A DNA stretch of 64,000 bases from Bacillus atrophaeus (lineage in GTDB: Bacteria; Bacillota; Bacilli; Bacillales; Bacillaceae), in contig NZ_LSBB01000018.1 in assembly GCF_001584335.1 (NCBI RefSeq), positions 555,506 through 619,505 of the forward strand, given 5' to 3'. Below the pieces are notes generated by a model. That model saw nothing but the letters and a program-made list of their open reading frames with translations, was not told the DNA's origin and searched no databases. The translations under genes and the position numbers were made by a program. Shown piece after piece: positions 27,055-36,213 of this stretch (position 1 is its first letter; every line of letters begins with the position of its first letter).

Positions 27055-27333
27055 ATGGACAATGATAAAGAGATAGCGGCAGCTTACACCGCACTCTGGA
27101 ACAACCGTTCACTCGCCGGTACCGGCATAGATGCGGTGCGGCAGGCCATTGATCTTGAGCTTTTGGATAAAATGACGCATCCGAGGCTTCGTAAACCTTT
27201 ACTGGAAAAATATTTTTCCGCCATGCAGCGCATTGTGAATTCTCAGCTAAATCCGGTTGATAAATACCGCTTGGTTGAGCTGCATACAGAACGCTTGCAG
27301 CACTTGAGAGAAGAAAGAGGGGAGCAGTTATGA
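27055..27333 (+). CDS. conserved protein upstream of yojF
   Basis: 92 residues, start after AAAGGAGCTGTACG. Helical and charged (EIAAAYTALWNNRSLAGTGIDAVRQAIDLELLDKMTHPRLRKPLL), with no membrane segment or metal motif. Its TGA overlaps the yojF ATG (ATGA), so it is first gene of an operon with yojF and bshB2. Function unknown; the linkage suggests a bacillithiol connection. Confidence 0.75.
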   Translation: MDNDKEIAAAYTALWNNRSLAGTGIDAVRQAIDLELLDKMTHPRLRKPLLEKYFSAMQRIVNSQLNPVDKYRLVELHTERLQHLREERGEQL

Positions 27334-27680
27334 AAGAAATCATAAAAGAAGATGTGCAATCTTCTTTAGAACAATATGCGGATCGCCCTGTATATATCCA
27401 TTTGGAGACGACAACAGGTTCCTATTCAGCTCATTTAAACGAAAAAAACATGACGGTTGTGGCTTATATCCGCAATGCGAAAGTCACGTATCACGAGGCG
27501 AAAATAAAAGGAAGCGGCCCATTTCGAGTCGGCTTGAAAACAGAAGAAGGCTGGATTTATGCTGAAGGCCTGACAGAATATACGATAGATGATGAGAACC
27601 GCTTGTTAATGGCGGGACACTTGCCGGGCGGAAAGCTGGCGATTTCGCTTCAAATCAGTGAAAAGCCGTTCACAGTCTAA
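27330..27680 (+). CDS. yojF: YojF family protein
   Basis: 116 residues; start overlaps the previous stop. Beta-rich: RPVYIHLETTTGSYSAHLNEKNMTVVAYIRNAKVTYHEAKIKG and YRVGL-like strands, DUF1806 family. It is always next to bshB2 in Bacillus. A supporting role in bacillithiol synthesis or use is inferred from that linkage only. Confidence 0.9.
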   Translation: MKEIIKEDVQSSLEQYADRPVYIHLETTTGSYSAHLNEKNMTVVAYIRNAKVTYHEAKIKGSGPFRVGLKTEEGWIYAEGLTEYTIDDENRLLMAGHLPGGKLAISLQISEKPFTV

Positions 27681-27696
27681 AGAAAAGGGTGGAAGA

Positions 27697-28365
27697 ATGA
27701 TGAAAGAACATGTACTTGTGATCCTGCCGCACCCTGACGATGAATCATACGGAGTGGCGGGGCTGATTGCTTTAAACAGGAAAAAAGGAGTACCCGTCAC
27801 CTATGCCTGCGCGACACTAGGTGAAATGGGACGGAACATGGGAGATCCTTTCTTTGCAAATCGGGAAACACTGCCTTTGCTAAGAAAGCAGGAGCTGATT
27901 GATGCTTGTAAAGCGATGGATGTTAATGATCTGAGAATGCTCGGACTGCGTGATAAAACGCTTGAGTTTGAAAATGATGAGTATTTGGCTGATATGATGG
28001 AAGCCATTATTGATGATGTCAAACCGAGCCTGATTGTTACATTTTATCCGGAGTACGGGGTTCACCCTGATCATGACGCATGCGGGGAAGCGGTGATCCG
28101 CGCGCTTTACCGGAAAAAGAAAGAAGATCGCCCTCGCACTCTTTGCATGGCCATTACCCGGGATAGAGAAGAAAGCCTCGGCGAGCCTGATGTCGTTCTT
28201 GATATTAAAGAAGTTGCAGATATCAAAATGAATGCATTAAAAGCCCACCGCACCCAAACGGAAGGTATGTTGAGAGAGCTTGAAGCGAAATTGAAAAATA
28301 ACGAACCGGTTTTGGCAACATGGTTCGAAGAAGAAGTATACTGGACGTATCAGTGGAATGACTAA
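27697..28365 (+). CDS. bshB2: bacillithiol biosynthesis deacetylase BshB2
   Basis: ATG at 27697 after AAAAGGGTGG; 222 residues. LmbE/PIG-L deacetylase: VLPHPDDESYG (zinc His-Pro-Asp-Asp) near residue 10, and YGVHPDHDACGEAVI (zinc His, His-x-x-His) near residue 125. It removes the acetyl group from N-acetylglucosaminyl-malate to give GlcN-malate in bacillithiol synthesis, overlapping with BshB1. Third gene of its operon. Its terminator is the site of the island insertion just downstream. Confidence 0.93.
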   Translation: MMKEHVLVILPHPDDESYGVAGLIALNRKKGVPVTYACATLGEMGRNMGDPFFANRETLPLLRKQELIDACKAMDVNDLRMLGLRDKTLEFENDEYLADMMEAIIDDVKPSLIVTFYPEYGVHPDHDACGEAVIRALYRKKKEDRPRTLCMAITRDREESLGEPDVVLDIKEVADIKMNALKAHRTQTEGMLRELEAKLKNNEPVLATWFEEEVYWTYQWND

Positions 28366-28375
28366 TCAGAGAAAA

Positions 28376-28403
28376 AAGGTATAAGGCGCAGGCCTTATAC
28401 CTT
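28376..28403. repeat. left 28-bp direct repeat (duplicated terminator palindrome)
   Basis: AAGGTATAAGGC, GCAG, then CCTTATACCTT. The identical 28 bases occur at 41547-41574. It is itself a near-perfect palindrome, the terminator hairpin of bshB2/rsbRC. Interpreted as the target-site duplication of the inserted island. Confidence 0.92.
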
Positions 28404-28436
28404 CAGGCTGTCGAGAAACTCACGACAGCCTTTTTT
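28404..28436. repeat. left terminal inverted repeat of the IS1182-like unit
   Basis: Begins CAGGCTGTCGAGAAACTCA. Read inward, 16 of its first 19 bases equal the inverted right end (CAGATTGTAGAGAAACTCA, complement of the sequence ending at 41546). Both ends then fold back (GGCTGTCG/CGACAGCC here) and run into six T, so the left end also works as a terminator for bshB2. Confidence 0.82.
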
Positions 28437-28468
28437 GAACTTCATCCACACAATATACTGGATAAATT

Positions 28469-28708
28469 TCACCGTTTTCTATACGCTGTACGTTCTTTAT
28501 TTCTCCATTTAACTCTTTTCTCCGAGGGAATCTTTTTCCAAAAAACATGTGATAGTGCCAATAGATTTAATCCTGATTGTTTGTCAGTATAGACAGGGAA
28601 GAACATACCTTTTTTGTTTGTTAGGTATAGACCTTCTGTCCAAGTTAATGTTCTAATAGTTGGTTTTTCCCCGCCCATGTAGCAATGGCACTTCCTGAGT
28701 ATTTCCAA
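28469..28708 (-). CDS. hypothetical protein, 79 residues
   Basis: Reverse-strand open frame (MEILRKCHCYMGGEKPTIRT..., ending RTAYRKR). No motif or family recognised. It lies just inside the left end of the island, beside another gene fragment. It may itself be a fragment; the ribosome site is poor. Confidence 0.25.
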   Translation of the reverse strand: MEILRKCHCYMGGEKPTIRTLTWTEGLYLTNKKGMFFPVYTDKQSGLNLLALSHVFWKKIPSEKRVKWRNKERTAYRKR

Positions 28709-28721
28709 AAGTGATTTCCAC

Positions 28722-28889
28722 GTAAACGCTGTGATTGCTATACAAAGAGTTAGAAATTCTCTCTACCCGATATTGCTCATTATTGCGGGCCTAGATAAGC
28801 CAACAACTCCATCAGATTTAGAAACAAGAATTGCGATCCTACGGAAAAAAGGATTAGGTTATGGTGGAACAAGTTTACTTATAATGTAA
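28722..28889 (+). pseudogene. C-terminal gene fragment inside the island's left edge
   Basis: The frame reads VNAVIAIQRVRNSLYPILLI then AGLDKPTTPSDLETRIAILR and GLGYGGTSLLIM. It looks like natural protein but has no start or N-terminus; the frame is closed by a stop at 28680. Family not recognised. Taken as a remnant left when the island was assembled. Confidence 0.4.
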
Positions 28890-28912
28890 TTTTCGGGCCC
28901 TTGTAATCAAAC

Positions 28913-28926
28913 TACGAATATTCGTA
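28913..28926. promoter_or_regulatory. 14-bp perfect palindrome upstream of xynA
   Basis: TACGAATATTCGTA is self-complementary and lies ~137 bp before xynA, just upstream of AT-rich promoter-like sequence around 28949-28957. A dimeric regulator site is possible. Xylanase expression in B. subtilis is not known to use such a site. Confidence 0.35.
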
Positions 28927-29059
28927 ATATTCACTCGTGGATTCATGATATTATATTGAAGGGGACGATCAAAAGCTTTGGCGGTAGTAATTAAGAATGT
29001 TTTAAATATATACGAGTGCTACCTCATGTCAAAGTCAGAAAAAATATTATAGGAGGTAA

Positions 29060-29704
<645 letters not shown>

Positions 29705-30075
29705 CAGATCATCTTTAACCAGGGGTAGCTAACGGGCTGCTGATCGTTCCTTGAGAAATTTTATAAACATTGTGATTGTGAGTTACTAAGAGGCGACTTT
29801 TAGGTGGAATCCTAATATATGCCTCGGGTATCGTAAAAGATTATTAAAATCGTTAGTTATGGTTAACGGTCGTTTTCTATTAGGCGAACGGCCTTGGCAT
29901 TGCTAGAGGTAGGGTATAACCCATCAGGTTTCATAACTTTCCCTATAATTTTAATGTAATAGTATAAAAATGAGAGCGCTATCAATTCTTTGTTTAACAG
30001 CGATATTTTTTAGTCAGCGTGATCTACTGTTCCAATGAGTTCAAACTCATCTTGTTAACAGTTTGTTTTGATCAT
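29705..30075. other. non-coding, no features seen
   Basis: AT-rich sequence with no convincing open frame. Short complementary stretches (GATCA near 29706, TGATC near 29742) could form a weak stem behind xynA. Confidence 0.5.
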
Positions 30076-30335
30076 GAGAGTTCGAAGCTGATGATACACA
30101 GAAACTTCTAAATAGTCTAATTGATGAATCACTTAAACAAATATCACAAAATTGTGCCCCTGCTGAAGGTTATCCTGTCCCTACTTCGGCTCAGTTTATA
30201 GCAGACAGCTATCATCAAGCCAGTAATGCGTTTGTACAGGCATTGAAAACCCAGCGGACTGATCATACACCTCAAGAACGTATCTACTTTATTGGTCAAC
30301 CATTGCCAGATGGTTCTTTGATGTTTTTGATTTAA
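30076..30335 (+). pseudogene. decayed gene fragment (unknown family)
   Basis: After a stop near 30074 the frame reads EFEADDTQKLLNSLIDESLK, then QISQNCAPAEGYPVPTSAQF, IADSYHQASNAFVQALKTQR, TDHTPQERIYFIGQPLPDGS and ends LMFLI. Protein-like composition over ~85 codons without a usable start indicates the relic of a larger gene. I do not recognise it. Confidence 0.45.
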
Positions 30336-30901
30336 CATCAAAATCACCACCGGCGACAAATGACTGTTCTTATGAGACTAGCAGGCAATGGACAACATTT
30401 GGTTTAGAACCCCCGCAAATGTATGCAAACTTTTTTATAAAGAAGTTAACTCATGAAGCTGTGTTGATCAATTTTTCCAAAACACGCTCTTTTTTTTATT
30501 CACAGCAGAAATAATGTCTGGTAATTTTCTAATTTCTTTTTTAATTGTTTTGATACACACATTAAAATGCTAAAAATTCGTACGGTGATTTCTTTGAATA
30601 ATGATCAAAAGTTACTCATTACTCTTCATATATCAATGCCGTGGCATGGAATGCTGGTATTGCTCCCTTTATTACTCTCACCTATAAAGATAATTGTTGG
30701 CATTAGCTTCAATAAAGACAAGTAAACGGTGGGCAATATGGGGAATCATCTTAAATTCAGTTTTGTTTCTATTCCCTTTCTTTTGGTTAATAGGTGGAAC
30801 TTTGTTATCCGGAGTCTAATTTTTAAAATGATGTGAAAATCGATGAAGATTTTGAACAATTCAATAACGGTTAAAAAGGATACATGGTAGGGGGTGCTGA
30901 T
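30336..30901. other. decayed region with a membrane-protein remnant
   Basis: No intact gene. Around 30724-30819 one frame reads NGGQ-like text shifted against KRWAIWGIILNSVLFLFPFL and WLIGGTLLSGV followed by a stop. This looks like the C-terminal membrane helix of a lost protein. Confidence 0.4.
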
Positions 30902-31297
30902 TTGAGCCTCAATTAAAAGACGTTAAACAGTTATGTTTATACTCTGGTATTCTCAAGTTTGTCATATGGTCTAGTCTTTGGCTTGTATATGTTTGTTTAT
31001 TCAGATTTTATGGCGATCGCGTTAATCACAATAGGTATCATTGCATTCTACTCTTTTATCACTTACTTAATATTTGCTTTTCCTTTACAATTATTACTAA
31101 GAAGAAATTCCAGAAAGTTCAGTTTGATCTATTTTTTAATTTATACTGCAGCAGCTTTTTTAGCTGTGTTCGTGGTCTGGTTTGTTGATTATCCGCCTAG
31201 TGCTCTTACAGTGTTCAGGAGCTTAAATTATTACATAATGAGCATTGTTGCTGCGTTAATTTATTGGTTCTGGGATTCCATATGTTTGCGGAATTAG
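30902..31297 (+). pseudogene. small membrane protein with an early stop (YnaG-like position)
   Basis: A TTG at 30902 follows GTAGGGGGTG, a good ribosome site, but codon 5 is TAA (30914-30916). The same frame then runs open: KTLNSYVYTLVFSSLSYGLV and on to the stop at 31297, with four hydrophobic helices (FMAIALITIGIIAFYSFITY, LIYFLIYTAAAFLAVFVVWF). Either the gene is inactivated by a nonsense mutation or it starts at TTG 30959 (112 residues). In B. subtilis small membrane genes such as ynaG lie upstream of xynP; homology is not proven. Confidence 0.5.
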
Positions 31298-31653
31298 TTT
31301 ATCTTTTATTTAAAACATGTATTTCACAACGTTCACAACAAGTATAAAAGCCGCTGATCCGAACAACAAATACGCAGACCTTGTTTGTTTCTTTGAAAGT
31401 GTCTACACTCCCATTAAAACAAAGAGAAGTGCAACTAATACTTGGAGAGAAAACAAGAGGAATGCACTTTGATGATATAAAAAATACACGCATAGGATTA
31501 ATGCTACACATGAGATCAAAATTTTTGAAGCTTTAAGCAAAGAACCACTCCTTGGAAGTTTTATTAAACCATAACACGGATATGAGCTTTTAGTGGGAGA
31601 GACAAAGGGGTCATGATAAAAGAAGTGTTTTATTTAAAATTGGGGGATTTAAC
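31298..31653. other. relic sequence, no intact gene
   Basis: One frame from about 31330 reads TFTTSIKAADPNNKYADLVC then FFESVYTPIKTKRSATNTWR and stops near 31469; it has no start and no known relatives to my eye. Probably another gene remnant. Confidence 0.35.
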
Positions 31654-31749
31654 TTGAACCTTTTTATTCGGATTGCCATGTTTATAGCTATTTTTGGCGG
31701 CTCTTATGCAGGTTGCAAAAGGAATAAAAAGAAAGAACTTAAACAATAA
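31654..31749 (+). CDS. 31-residue membrane peptide
   Basis: TTG start behind TTGGGGGATTTAAC. Reads MNLFIRIAMFIAIFGGSYAG then a basic tail CKRNKKKELKQ: one membrane helix with a positive cytoplasmic end. The ribosome site and composition suggest a real peptide. Function unknown. Confidence 0.45.
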   Translation: MNLFIRIAMFIAIFGGSYAGCKRNKKKELKQ

Positions 31750-31947
31750 AAGTAAATTATATAAGTTTATGGAAATGGACTGTGAGATTCTTAAAGAGTA
31801 TTAAGTTAAATGCTCTTTTCTTTTCTATTCCACATCTCATCATTCATGTAAGAATACACCGCTCTTTACAGAGTTTTAGAATAAAGCTAATCGTCATTAT
31901 CACAGGGGAAGGAGTGTTTATTTGTATTGGAATAGAGCGGAAAGAGA

Positions 31948-32058
31948 ATGGTGAGTCAAAAAGCATGGCAGCTGAGAGGGTTTGTAGAGTGGGCTGCTAT
32001 ACTTGTAGACCTGTATCAAAAGCGGTTTAATAATGGAAACGGATTTAAAAAGGGGTGA
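31948..32058 (+). CDS. 36-residue peptide before the YnaI-like gene
   Basis: Reads MVSQKAWQLRGFVEWAAILV then DLYQKRFNNGNGFKKG. Amphipathic helix with a basic end. The ribosome site is weak. It ends 6 bp before the next reading frame, so it may feed translation into it. Low certainty. Confidence 0.3.
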   Translation: MVSQKAWQLRGFVEWAAILVDLYQKRFNNGNGFKKG

Positions 32059-32064
32059 AAAGCT

Positions 32065-32379
32065 ATCAAAACATTAGTTGTGTTATCCAGTTTTATGGGG
32101 ATTGTGTTATCAATGATTGGACAAATGTTTGGAATCCTAACCGATTTCTTTATTCCAGGCATTGCTCGGTTTATAGGGGTTTTAGCGGGCATTCTAGTGT
32201 TACTTAGTTTGAAATCAAGAAATACAGAAATACAGGCTTTTATAGTAGGTACAAGCACTGCGTTAGGAATAATGGGATCAGGAATTTTATATGTCCCAGC
32301 TGCGATTATCAATGTCTTCATTAGTTTCAAGCTAAACAAAAAGTTAAAAGAAGAGAACGTAAGGAGCAGGCCTGAATAG
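32065..32379 (+). CDS. small membrane protein (YnaI-like position)
   Basis: The best ribosome site (AGGGGTG, 32051-32057) points at an ATC codon at 32065 rather than a normal start; the first usual start is GTG 32080, giving 99 residues. Three hydrophobic helices (FMGIVLSMIGQMFGILTDFF, IARFIGVLAGILVLLSL, ALGIMGSGILYVPAAIINVF) and a charged tail. It may have lost its original start by mutation. A similar small gene lies before xynP in B. subtilis. Confidence 0.5.
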   Translation: MKTLVVLSSFMGIVLSMIGQMFGILTDFFIPGIARFIGVLAGILVLLSLKSRNTEIQAFIVGTSTALGIMGSGILYVPAAIINVFISFKLNKKLKEENVRSRPE

Positions 32380-32614
32380 ACTGCTTTTTTTTAGGGCTAC
32401 CATGGAAAATTGCAGGGATAAAATAATCATTTTATTCAAAGTATGGTTTAGATTCAAAATTTTACAGGCTTCTTAGATATTAAACAAAATAGTATGCGGG
32501 ATGATCATTACTTTGTCAGTTTTTTTGAAGAGAATCATCAGGATATTTGAGAAACTGAGTGTATAAAAAGAAGGCAATCATCAACATTTGCTGCAGAGAT
32601 TTTCTGAAAAAGCA
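32380..32614. other. AT-rich spacer before the xynP promoter
   Basis: A weak stem GCAG/CTGC followed by eight T at 32363-32391 may end the upstream gene. Nothing else recognised. Confidence 0.45.
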
Positions 32615-32677
32615 TTGAAAAAGTGAATAGGATTATATAATATGAAGTCAAGTTAGTTTGTCCAATCAACAAACTAA
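32615..32677 (+). promoter_or_regulatory. xynP promoter with XylR operator (xylO)
   Basis: TTGAAA at 32615-32620, 17 bp, then TAATAT at 32638-32643. An operator with perfect 9-bp arms TTAGTTTGT and ACAAACTAA (7-bp centre) lies at 32653-32677. This is the xylose-operon operator bound by XylR in Bacillus. Xylose would release the repressor. Confidence 0.9.
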
Positions 32678-32730
32678 TGAAGGGTACTTTATTAGTTCCA
32701 TAAGAAAACTAAATATAAAGGGGGAATAAG

Positions 32731-32841
32731 AGGCTCGATCCAATTGGAGCTAAACAATATATAACACGAAAGAGTGAATCTTTAAATTCTTTCCCAATTA
32801 TACGAGATATTACGAAAAAGAATGAATTTACTGCTTGCTGA
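32731..32841 (+). pseudogene. small coding remnant in the xynP leader
   Basis: Behind AAAGGGGGAATA, a strong ribosome site, the frame continues RLDPIGAKQYITRKSESLNS then FPIIRDITKKNEFTAC and stops, but no start codon stands at the right distance (AAG AGG in place of ATG). It sits directly after xylO. It may be the relic of a leader gene once controlled by XylR. Confidence 0.35.
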
Positions 32842-32900
32842 TACAGACCATTTTGGACGATGAAAAATGCTTTGTGAAATTAAACCACTTTGTGATTTTT

Positions 32901-32914
32901 TGAAAGCGCTTTAA
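32901..32914. promoter_or_regulatory. catabolite-responsive element (cre) before xynP
   Basis: TGAAAGCGCTTTAA, a palindromic match to the CcpA site consensus except at the last positions. It lies ~225 bp downstream of xylO and ~90 bp before xynP, a roadblock position. Glucose repression is inferred. Confidence 0.65.
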
Positions 32915-33002
32915 TAAAACACTTTCCGGCCGATGTGATTGAGAAATTTTTAAACCATTTCATACGGTTCCTTATTTAATGATCAAAAAAGGAGGAAAAA
33001 TC

Positions 33003-34394
33003 ATGGTCAGTGAAAATTTAAAGAAGATTAGCATAACTGAAAAAGTTGGCTATGCTTCTGGAGATTTTGCATGTAATTTAATTTATGCAACGGTGTCTAC
33101 TTATCTTTTGTTCTTCTATACAGATGTATTTGGTTTATCGGCAGCAGCAGCCGGTACCATGTTCTTAGTGGTTAGAATCATCGACGCTCTAGCTGATCCT
33201 TTTATTGGAACAATAGTAGACAGAACAAATAGCAGGTTTGGACGCTTTAGACCGTATCTTTTATTCGGAGCTTTCCCATTTGTAGTACTTGCATTACTCT
33301 GTTTTACAACTCCAGATTTTTCAGATATGGGGAAATTAATATATGCATATATGACCTATGTTGGCTTGTCGCTTACATACACAACCATAAACGTTCCATA
33401 TGGCGCGTTAACCTCTGCAATGACTAGAAATAATCAAGAAGTTGTTAGTATAACATCTGTTCGTATGTTATTTGCGAATCTTGGGGGACTTGTCGTTGCA
33501 TTTTTTGTTCCCTTATTGGCTGCCTATTTAAGCGATACTTCCGGCAACGAATCTCTTGGCTGGCAGCTAACCATGGGTATTTTGGGAATGATAGGTGGGT
33601 GCCTTTTAATATTTTGTTTTAAAAGCACAAAAGAGCGTGTCACTCTTCAAAAGTCTGAGGAGAAAATTAAATTATCGGATATATTTGAGCAATTTCATGT
33701 GAATCGTCCGCTTGTTGTATTAAGCATTTTCTTTATTATTATTTTTGGAGTGAATTCAATAAGTAATTCAGTTGGCATCTATTATGTGACATATAACTTA
33801 GGAAGAGAGGATTTAGTGAAGTGGTACGGTTTGATTGGAAGTTTGCCTGCTTTGGTCATTTTACCGTTTATTCCCAGGCTTCATCAATTATTGGGGAAGA
33901 AAAAACTACTAAACTATGCATTATTACTGAATATTATCGGCCTCTTAGCTTTACTATTTGTTCCGCCAAGTAATATATACCTCATACTCTTCTTTCGATT
34001 AATTGCTGCTGCTGGAAGTCTTACTGCCGGAGGATACATGTGGGCGCTCATTCCTGAAACAATAGAATATGGAGAGTATAGGACTGGGAAAAGAATGGGT
34101 GGGCTCATTTATGCTATTATCGGGTTTTTCTTTAAATTCGGTATGGCATTGGGAGGGATTATACCTGGGCTGGTTCTGGATAAGTTTGGATACGTGGCAA
34201 ATCAGGCACAAACTCCGGAGGCATTAACGGGAATTTTAATTACAACTACCATTATTCCCGTGTTCTTACTGGTACTAGCCATGATTGATATTAATTTTTA
34301 TAATTTAGATGAGAAAAAATATAAAAACATGGTACGAGAATTAGAGAATAGAGATAAAGTGTATTTGGATCATATTGATGATTTCAAGGCTTAA
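33003..34394 (+). CDS. xynP: xyloside:cation symporter XynP
   Basis: ATG 33003 after AAAGGAGGAAAAATC gives 463 residues, the B. subtilis XynP length; an upstream in-frame ATG overlaps the ribosome site. Twelve membrane helices of the GPH (melibiose permease-type) family: EKVGYASGDFACNLIYATVSTYLLFFYTDVFG, DALADPFIGTIVDRTNSRFGRFRPY with the family's RFGRFRP loop, and WALIPETIEYGEYRTGKRMGG. Imports beta-xylosides released by XynA. It is followed by xynB 41 bp downstream in the same transcript. Confidence 0.94.
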   Translation: MVSENLKKISITEKVGYASGDFACNLIYATVSTYLLFFYTDVFGLSAAAAGTMFLVVRIIDALADPFIGTIVDRTNSRFGRFRPYLLFGAFPFVVLALLCFTTPDFSDMGKLIYAYMTYVGLSLTYTTINVPYGALTSAMTRNNQEVVSITSVRMLFANLGGLVVAFFVPLLAAYLSDTSGNESLGWQLTMGILGMIGGCLLIFCFKSTKERVTLQKSEEKIKLSDIFEQFHVNRPLVVLSIFFIIIFGVNSISNSVGIYYVTYNLGREDLVKWYGLIGSLPALVILPFIPRLHQLLGKKKLLNYALLLNIIGLLALLFVPPSNIYLILFFRLIAAAGSLTAGGYMWALIPETIEYGEYRTGKRMGGLIYAIIGFFFKFGMALGGIIPGLVLDKFGYVANQAQTPEALTGILITTTIIPVFLLVLAMIDINFYNLDEKKYKNMVRELENRDKVYLDHIDDFKA

Positions 34395-34435
34395 AAAATA
34401 ATGAGTCAAAAGAAAATAGCTGAGGAGGAGTTCAA

Positions 34436-36037
34436 ATGAAGATTATCAATCCAGTACTTAAAGGATTCAATCCCGATCCAAGTATTTGTAGGGCAGGGGA
34501 GGATTATTATATCGCTGTATCTACATTTGAATGGTTTCCAGGAGTACAGATACACCACTCAAAAGATTTAGTGAATTGGCGTTTAGTCGCACATCCGTTA
34601 CAGAGAGTTTCACAATTAGACATGAAAGGAAACCCTAATTCAGGCGGGGTTTGGGCGCCATGTTTAAGTTATAGTGACGGAAAGTTTTGGCTGATCTATA
34701 CGGATGTTAAGGTAGTAGATGGCGCTTGGAAAGATTGTCACAATTATTTAGTTACTTGTGAAACGATTGATGGTGATTGGGGGGAGCCGATTAAATTAAA
34801 TAGTTCGGGGTTTGATCCTTCTTTGTTCCATGATACGGATGGAAAAAAATATTTATTAAATATGTTATGGGATCAGCGTATTGATCGGCATTCATTTGGA
34901 GGAATTGTCATACAGGAGTATTCTGATAAGGAGCGAAAATTAATTGGTAAACCGAAAGTTATATTTAAAGGAACTGATAGAAAACTAACAGAAGCTCCGC
35001 ACCTTTATCATATTGGGAATTATTATTATTTATTAACTGCAGAAGGAGGAACACGGTTCGAACATGCTGCTACAATTGCCCGTTCTACAAATATTGATGG
35101 CCCATATGAAGTTCATCCCGATAATCCAATCTTAACGTCATGGCATGATCCTAGAAATCCACTGCAAAAATGCGGACATGCATCGATTGTTCAAACACAT
35201 ACAGGTGAGTGGTATTTAGCTCATTTAACGGGACGTCCTATTCATCCTGATGATGATTCCATTTTTCAGCAGAGAGGATATTGTCCTTTAGGCAGAGAAA
35301 CTGCTATTCAAAAACTCTATTGGAGAGATGAATGGCCTTATGTAGCAGGTGGAAAAGAAGGAAGCTTGGAGGTAGAAGCACCTTCTATACCCGAAACAAT
35401 GTTTGAAGCAACGTACCCGGAAGTTGATGAATTTGAGGATTCAACATTAAATATAAATTTTCAAACTTTAAGGATTCCTTTTACGAATCAATTAGGTTCT
35501 TTGACTCAGGTGCCAAATCATTTACGATTATACGGTCATGAATCATTATCCTCGACATTTACTCAGGCATTTGTAGCCAGACGTTGGCAAAGTCTCCATT
35601 TTGAAGCGGAAACTGCTGTAGAGTTTTATCCGGAGAATTTTCAACAAGCCGCTGGATTGGTGAACTATTACAATACAGAGAACTGGACGGCTCTTCAAGT
35701 CACGCATGATGAAGAACTTGGCCGTATTCTTGAATTAACAATATGTGATAACTTTTCTTTTTCACAACCATTAAAAAATAAAATTGCTATTCCTCGTGAA
35801 GTAAAGTATGTATATTTAAGAGTAAATATTGAAAAGGAAAAGTATTATTATTTCTATTCTTTTAACAAAGAAGATTGGCACAAAATTGACATTGCATTGG
35901 AATCGAAAAAATTATCTGATGACTACATTCGTGGGGGAGGATTTTTCACGGGAGCCTTTGTAGGGATGCAATGCCAAGATACCAGTGGTAATCATATTCC
36001 GGCCGACTTTAGATATTTTCGCTATAAAGAAAAATAA
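34436..36037 (+). CDS. xynB: beta-xylosidase, GH43
   Basis: 533 residues, start after TGAGGAGGAGTTCAA. Five-bladed GH43 domain: [33 protein letters not shown] with the catalytic base Asp in [27 protein letters not shown] (pKa-modulating Asp), and [21 protein letters not shown] (acid Glu). A C-terminal beta-sandwich follows ([20 protein letters not shown]). No signal peptide, so it cleaves imported xylobiose and larger xylosides to xylose in the cytoplasm. Confidence 0.96.
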   Translation: MKIINPVLKGFNPDPSICRAGEDYYIAVSTFEWFPGVQIHHSKDLVNWRLVAHPLQRVSQLDMKGNPNSGGVWAPCLSYSDGKFWLIYTDVKVVDGAWKDCHNYLVTCETIDGDWGEPIKLNSSGFDPSLFHDTDGKKYLLNMLWDQRIDRHSFGGIVIQEYSDKERKLIGKPKVIFKGTDRKLTEAPHLYHIGNYYYLLTAEGGTRFEHAATIARSTNIDGPYEVHPDNPILTSWHDPRNPLQKCGHASIVQTHTGEWYLAHLTGRPIHPDDDSIFQQRGYCPLGRETAIQKLYWRDEWPYVAGGKEGSLEVEAPSIPETMFEATYPEVDEFEDSTLNINFQTLRIPFTNQLGSLTQVPNHLRLYGHESLSSTFTQAFVARRWQSLHFEAETAVEFYPENFQQAAGLVNYYNTENWTALQVTHDEELGRILELTICDNFSFSQPLKNKIAIPREVKYVYLRVNIEKEKYYYFYSFNKEDWHKIDIALESKKLSDDYIRGGGFFTGAFVGMQCQDTSGNHIPADFRYFRYKEK

Positions 36038-36048
36038 TTTGTTTCATG

Positions 36049-36083
36049 AAAAAAGGAGACTTCTATTTTAGAACTCCTTTTTT
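36049..36083 (+). terminator. terminator after xynB
   Basis: AAAAAAGGAG and CTCCTTTTTT arms. Confidence 0.8.
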
Positions 36084-36152
36084 CATATTAGAAGGTGTCA
36101 TATGTAAATATGCCTTCAGAAATACTCCAATTCAGCATTAAAATAACAAAAC

Positions 36153-36178
36153 AAAAAAGCTCATCTTTAAAGATGAGC
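36153..36178 (-). terminator. terminator after xylR
   Basis: On the reverse strand GCTCATCTTT/AAAGATGAGC followed by six T. Confidence 0.88.
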
Positions 36179-36213
36179 GAAGAACACAGGGATTTGTACA
36201 TTTTAATCACAGA

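Noticed and set aside
28407..28436. GGCTGTCG/CGACAGCC hairpin plus T-run as a second native bshB2 terminator
   Set aside because: It can act as a terminator, but its outer 19 bases match the inverted right end of the island and it lies exactly at the repeat boundary, so it is better read as the IS end.
31299..31511. 70-residue reverse open frame in the island
   Set aside because: No ribosome site; the forward strand shows more protein-like relic text in the same place.
31782..32030. 82-residue forward open frame
   Set aside because: Basic low-complexity translation without a ribosome site; it overlaps a more plausible short frame at 31948 in another phase.
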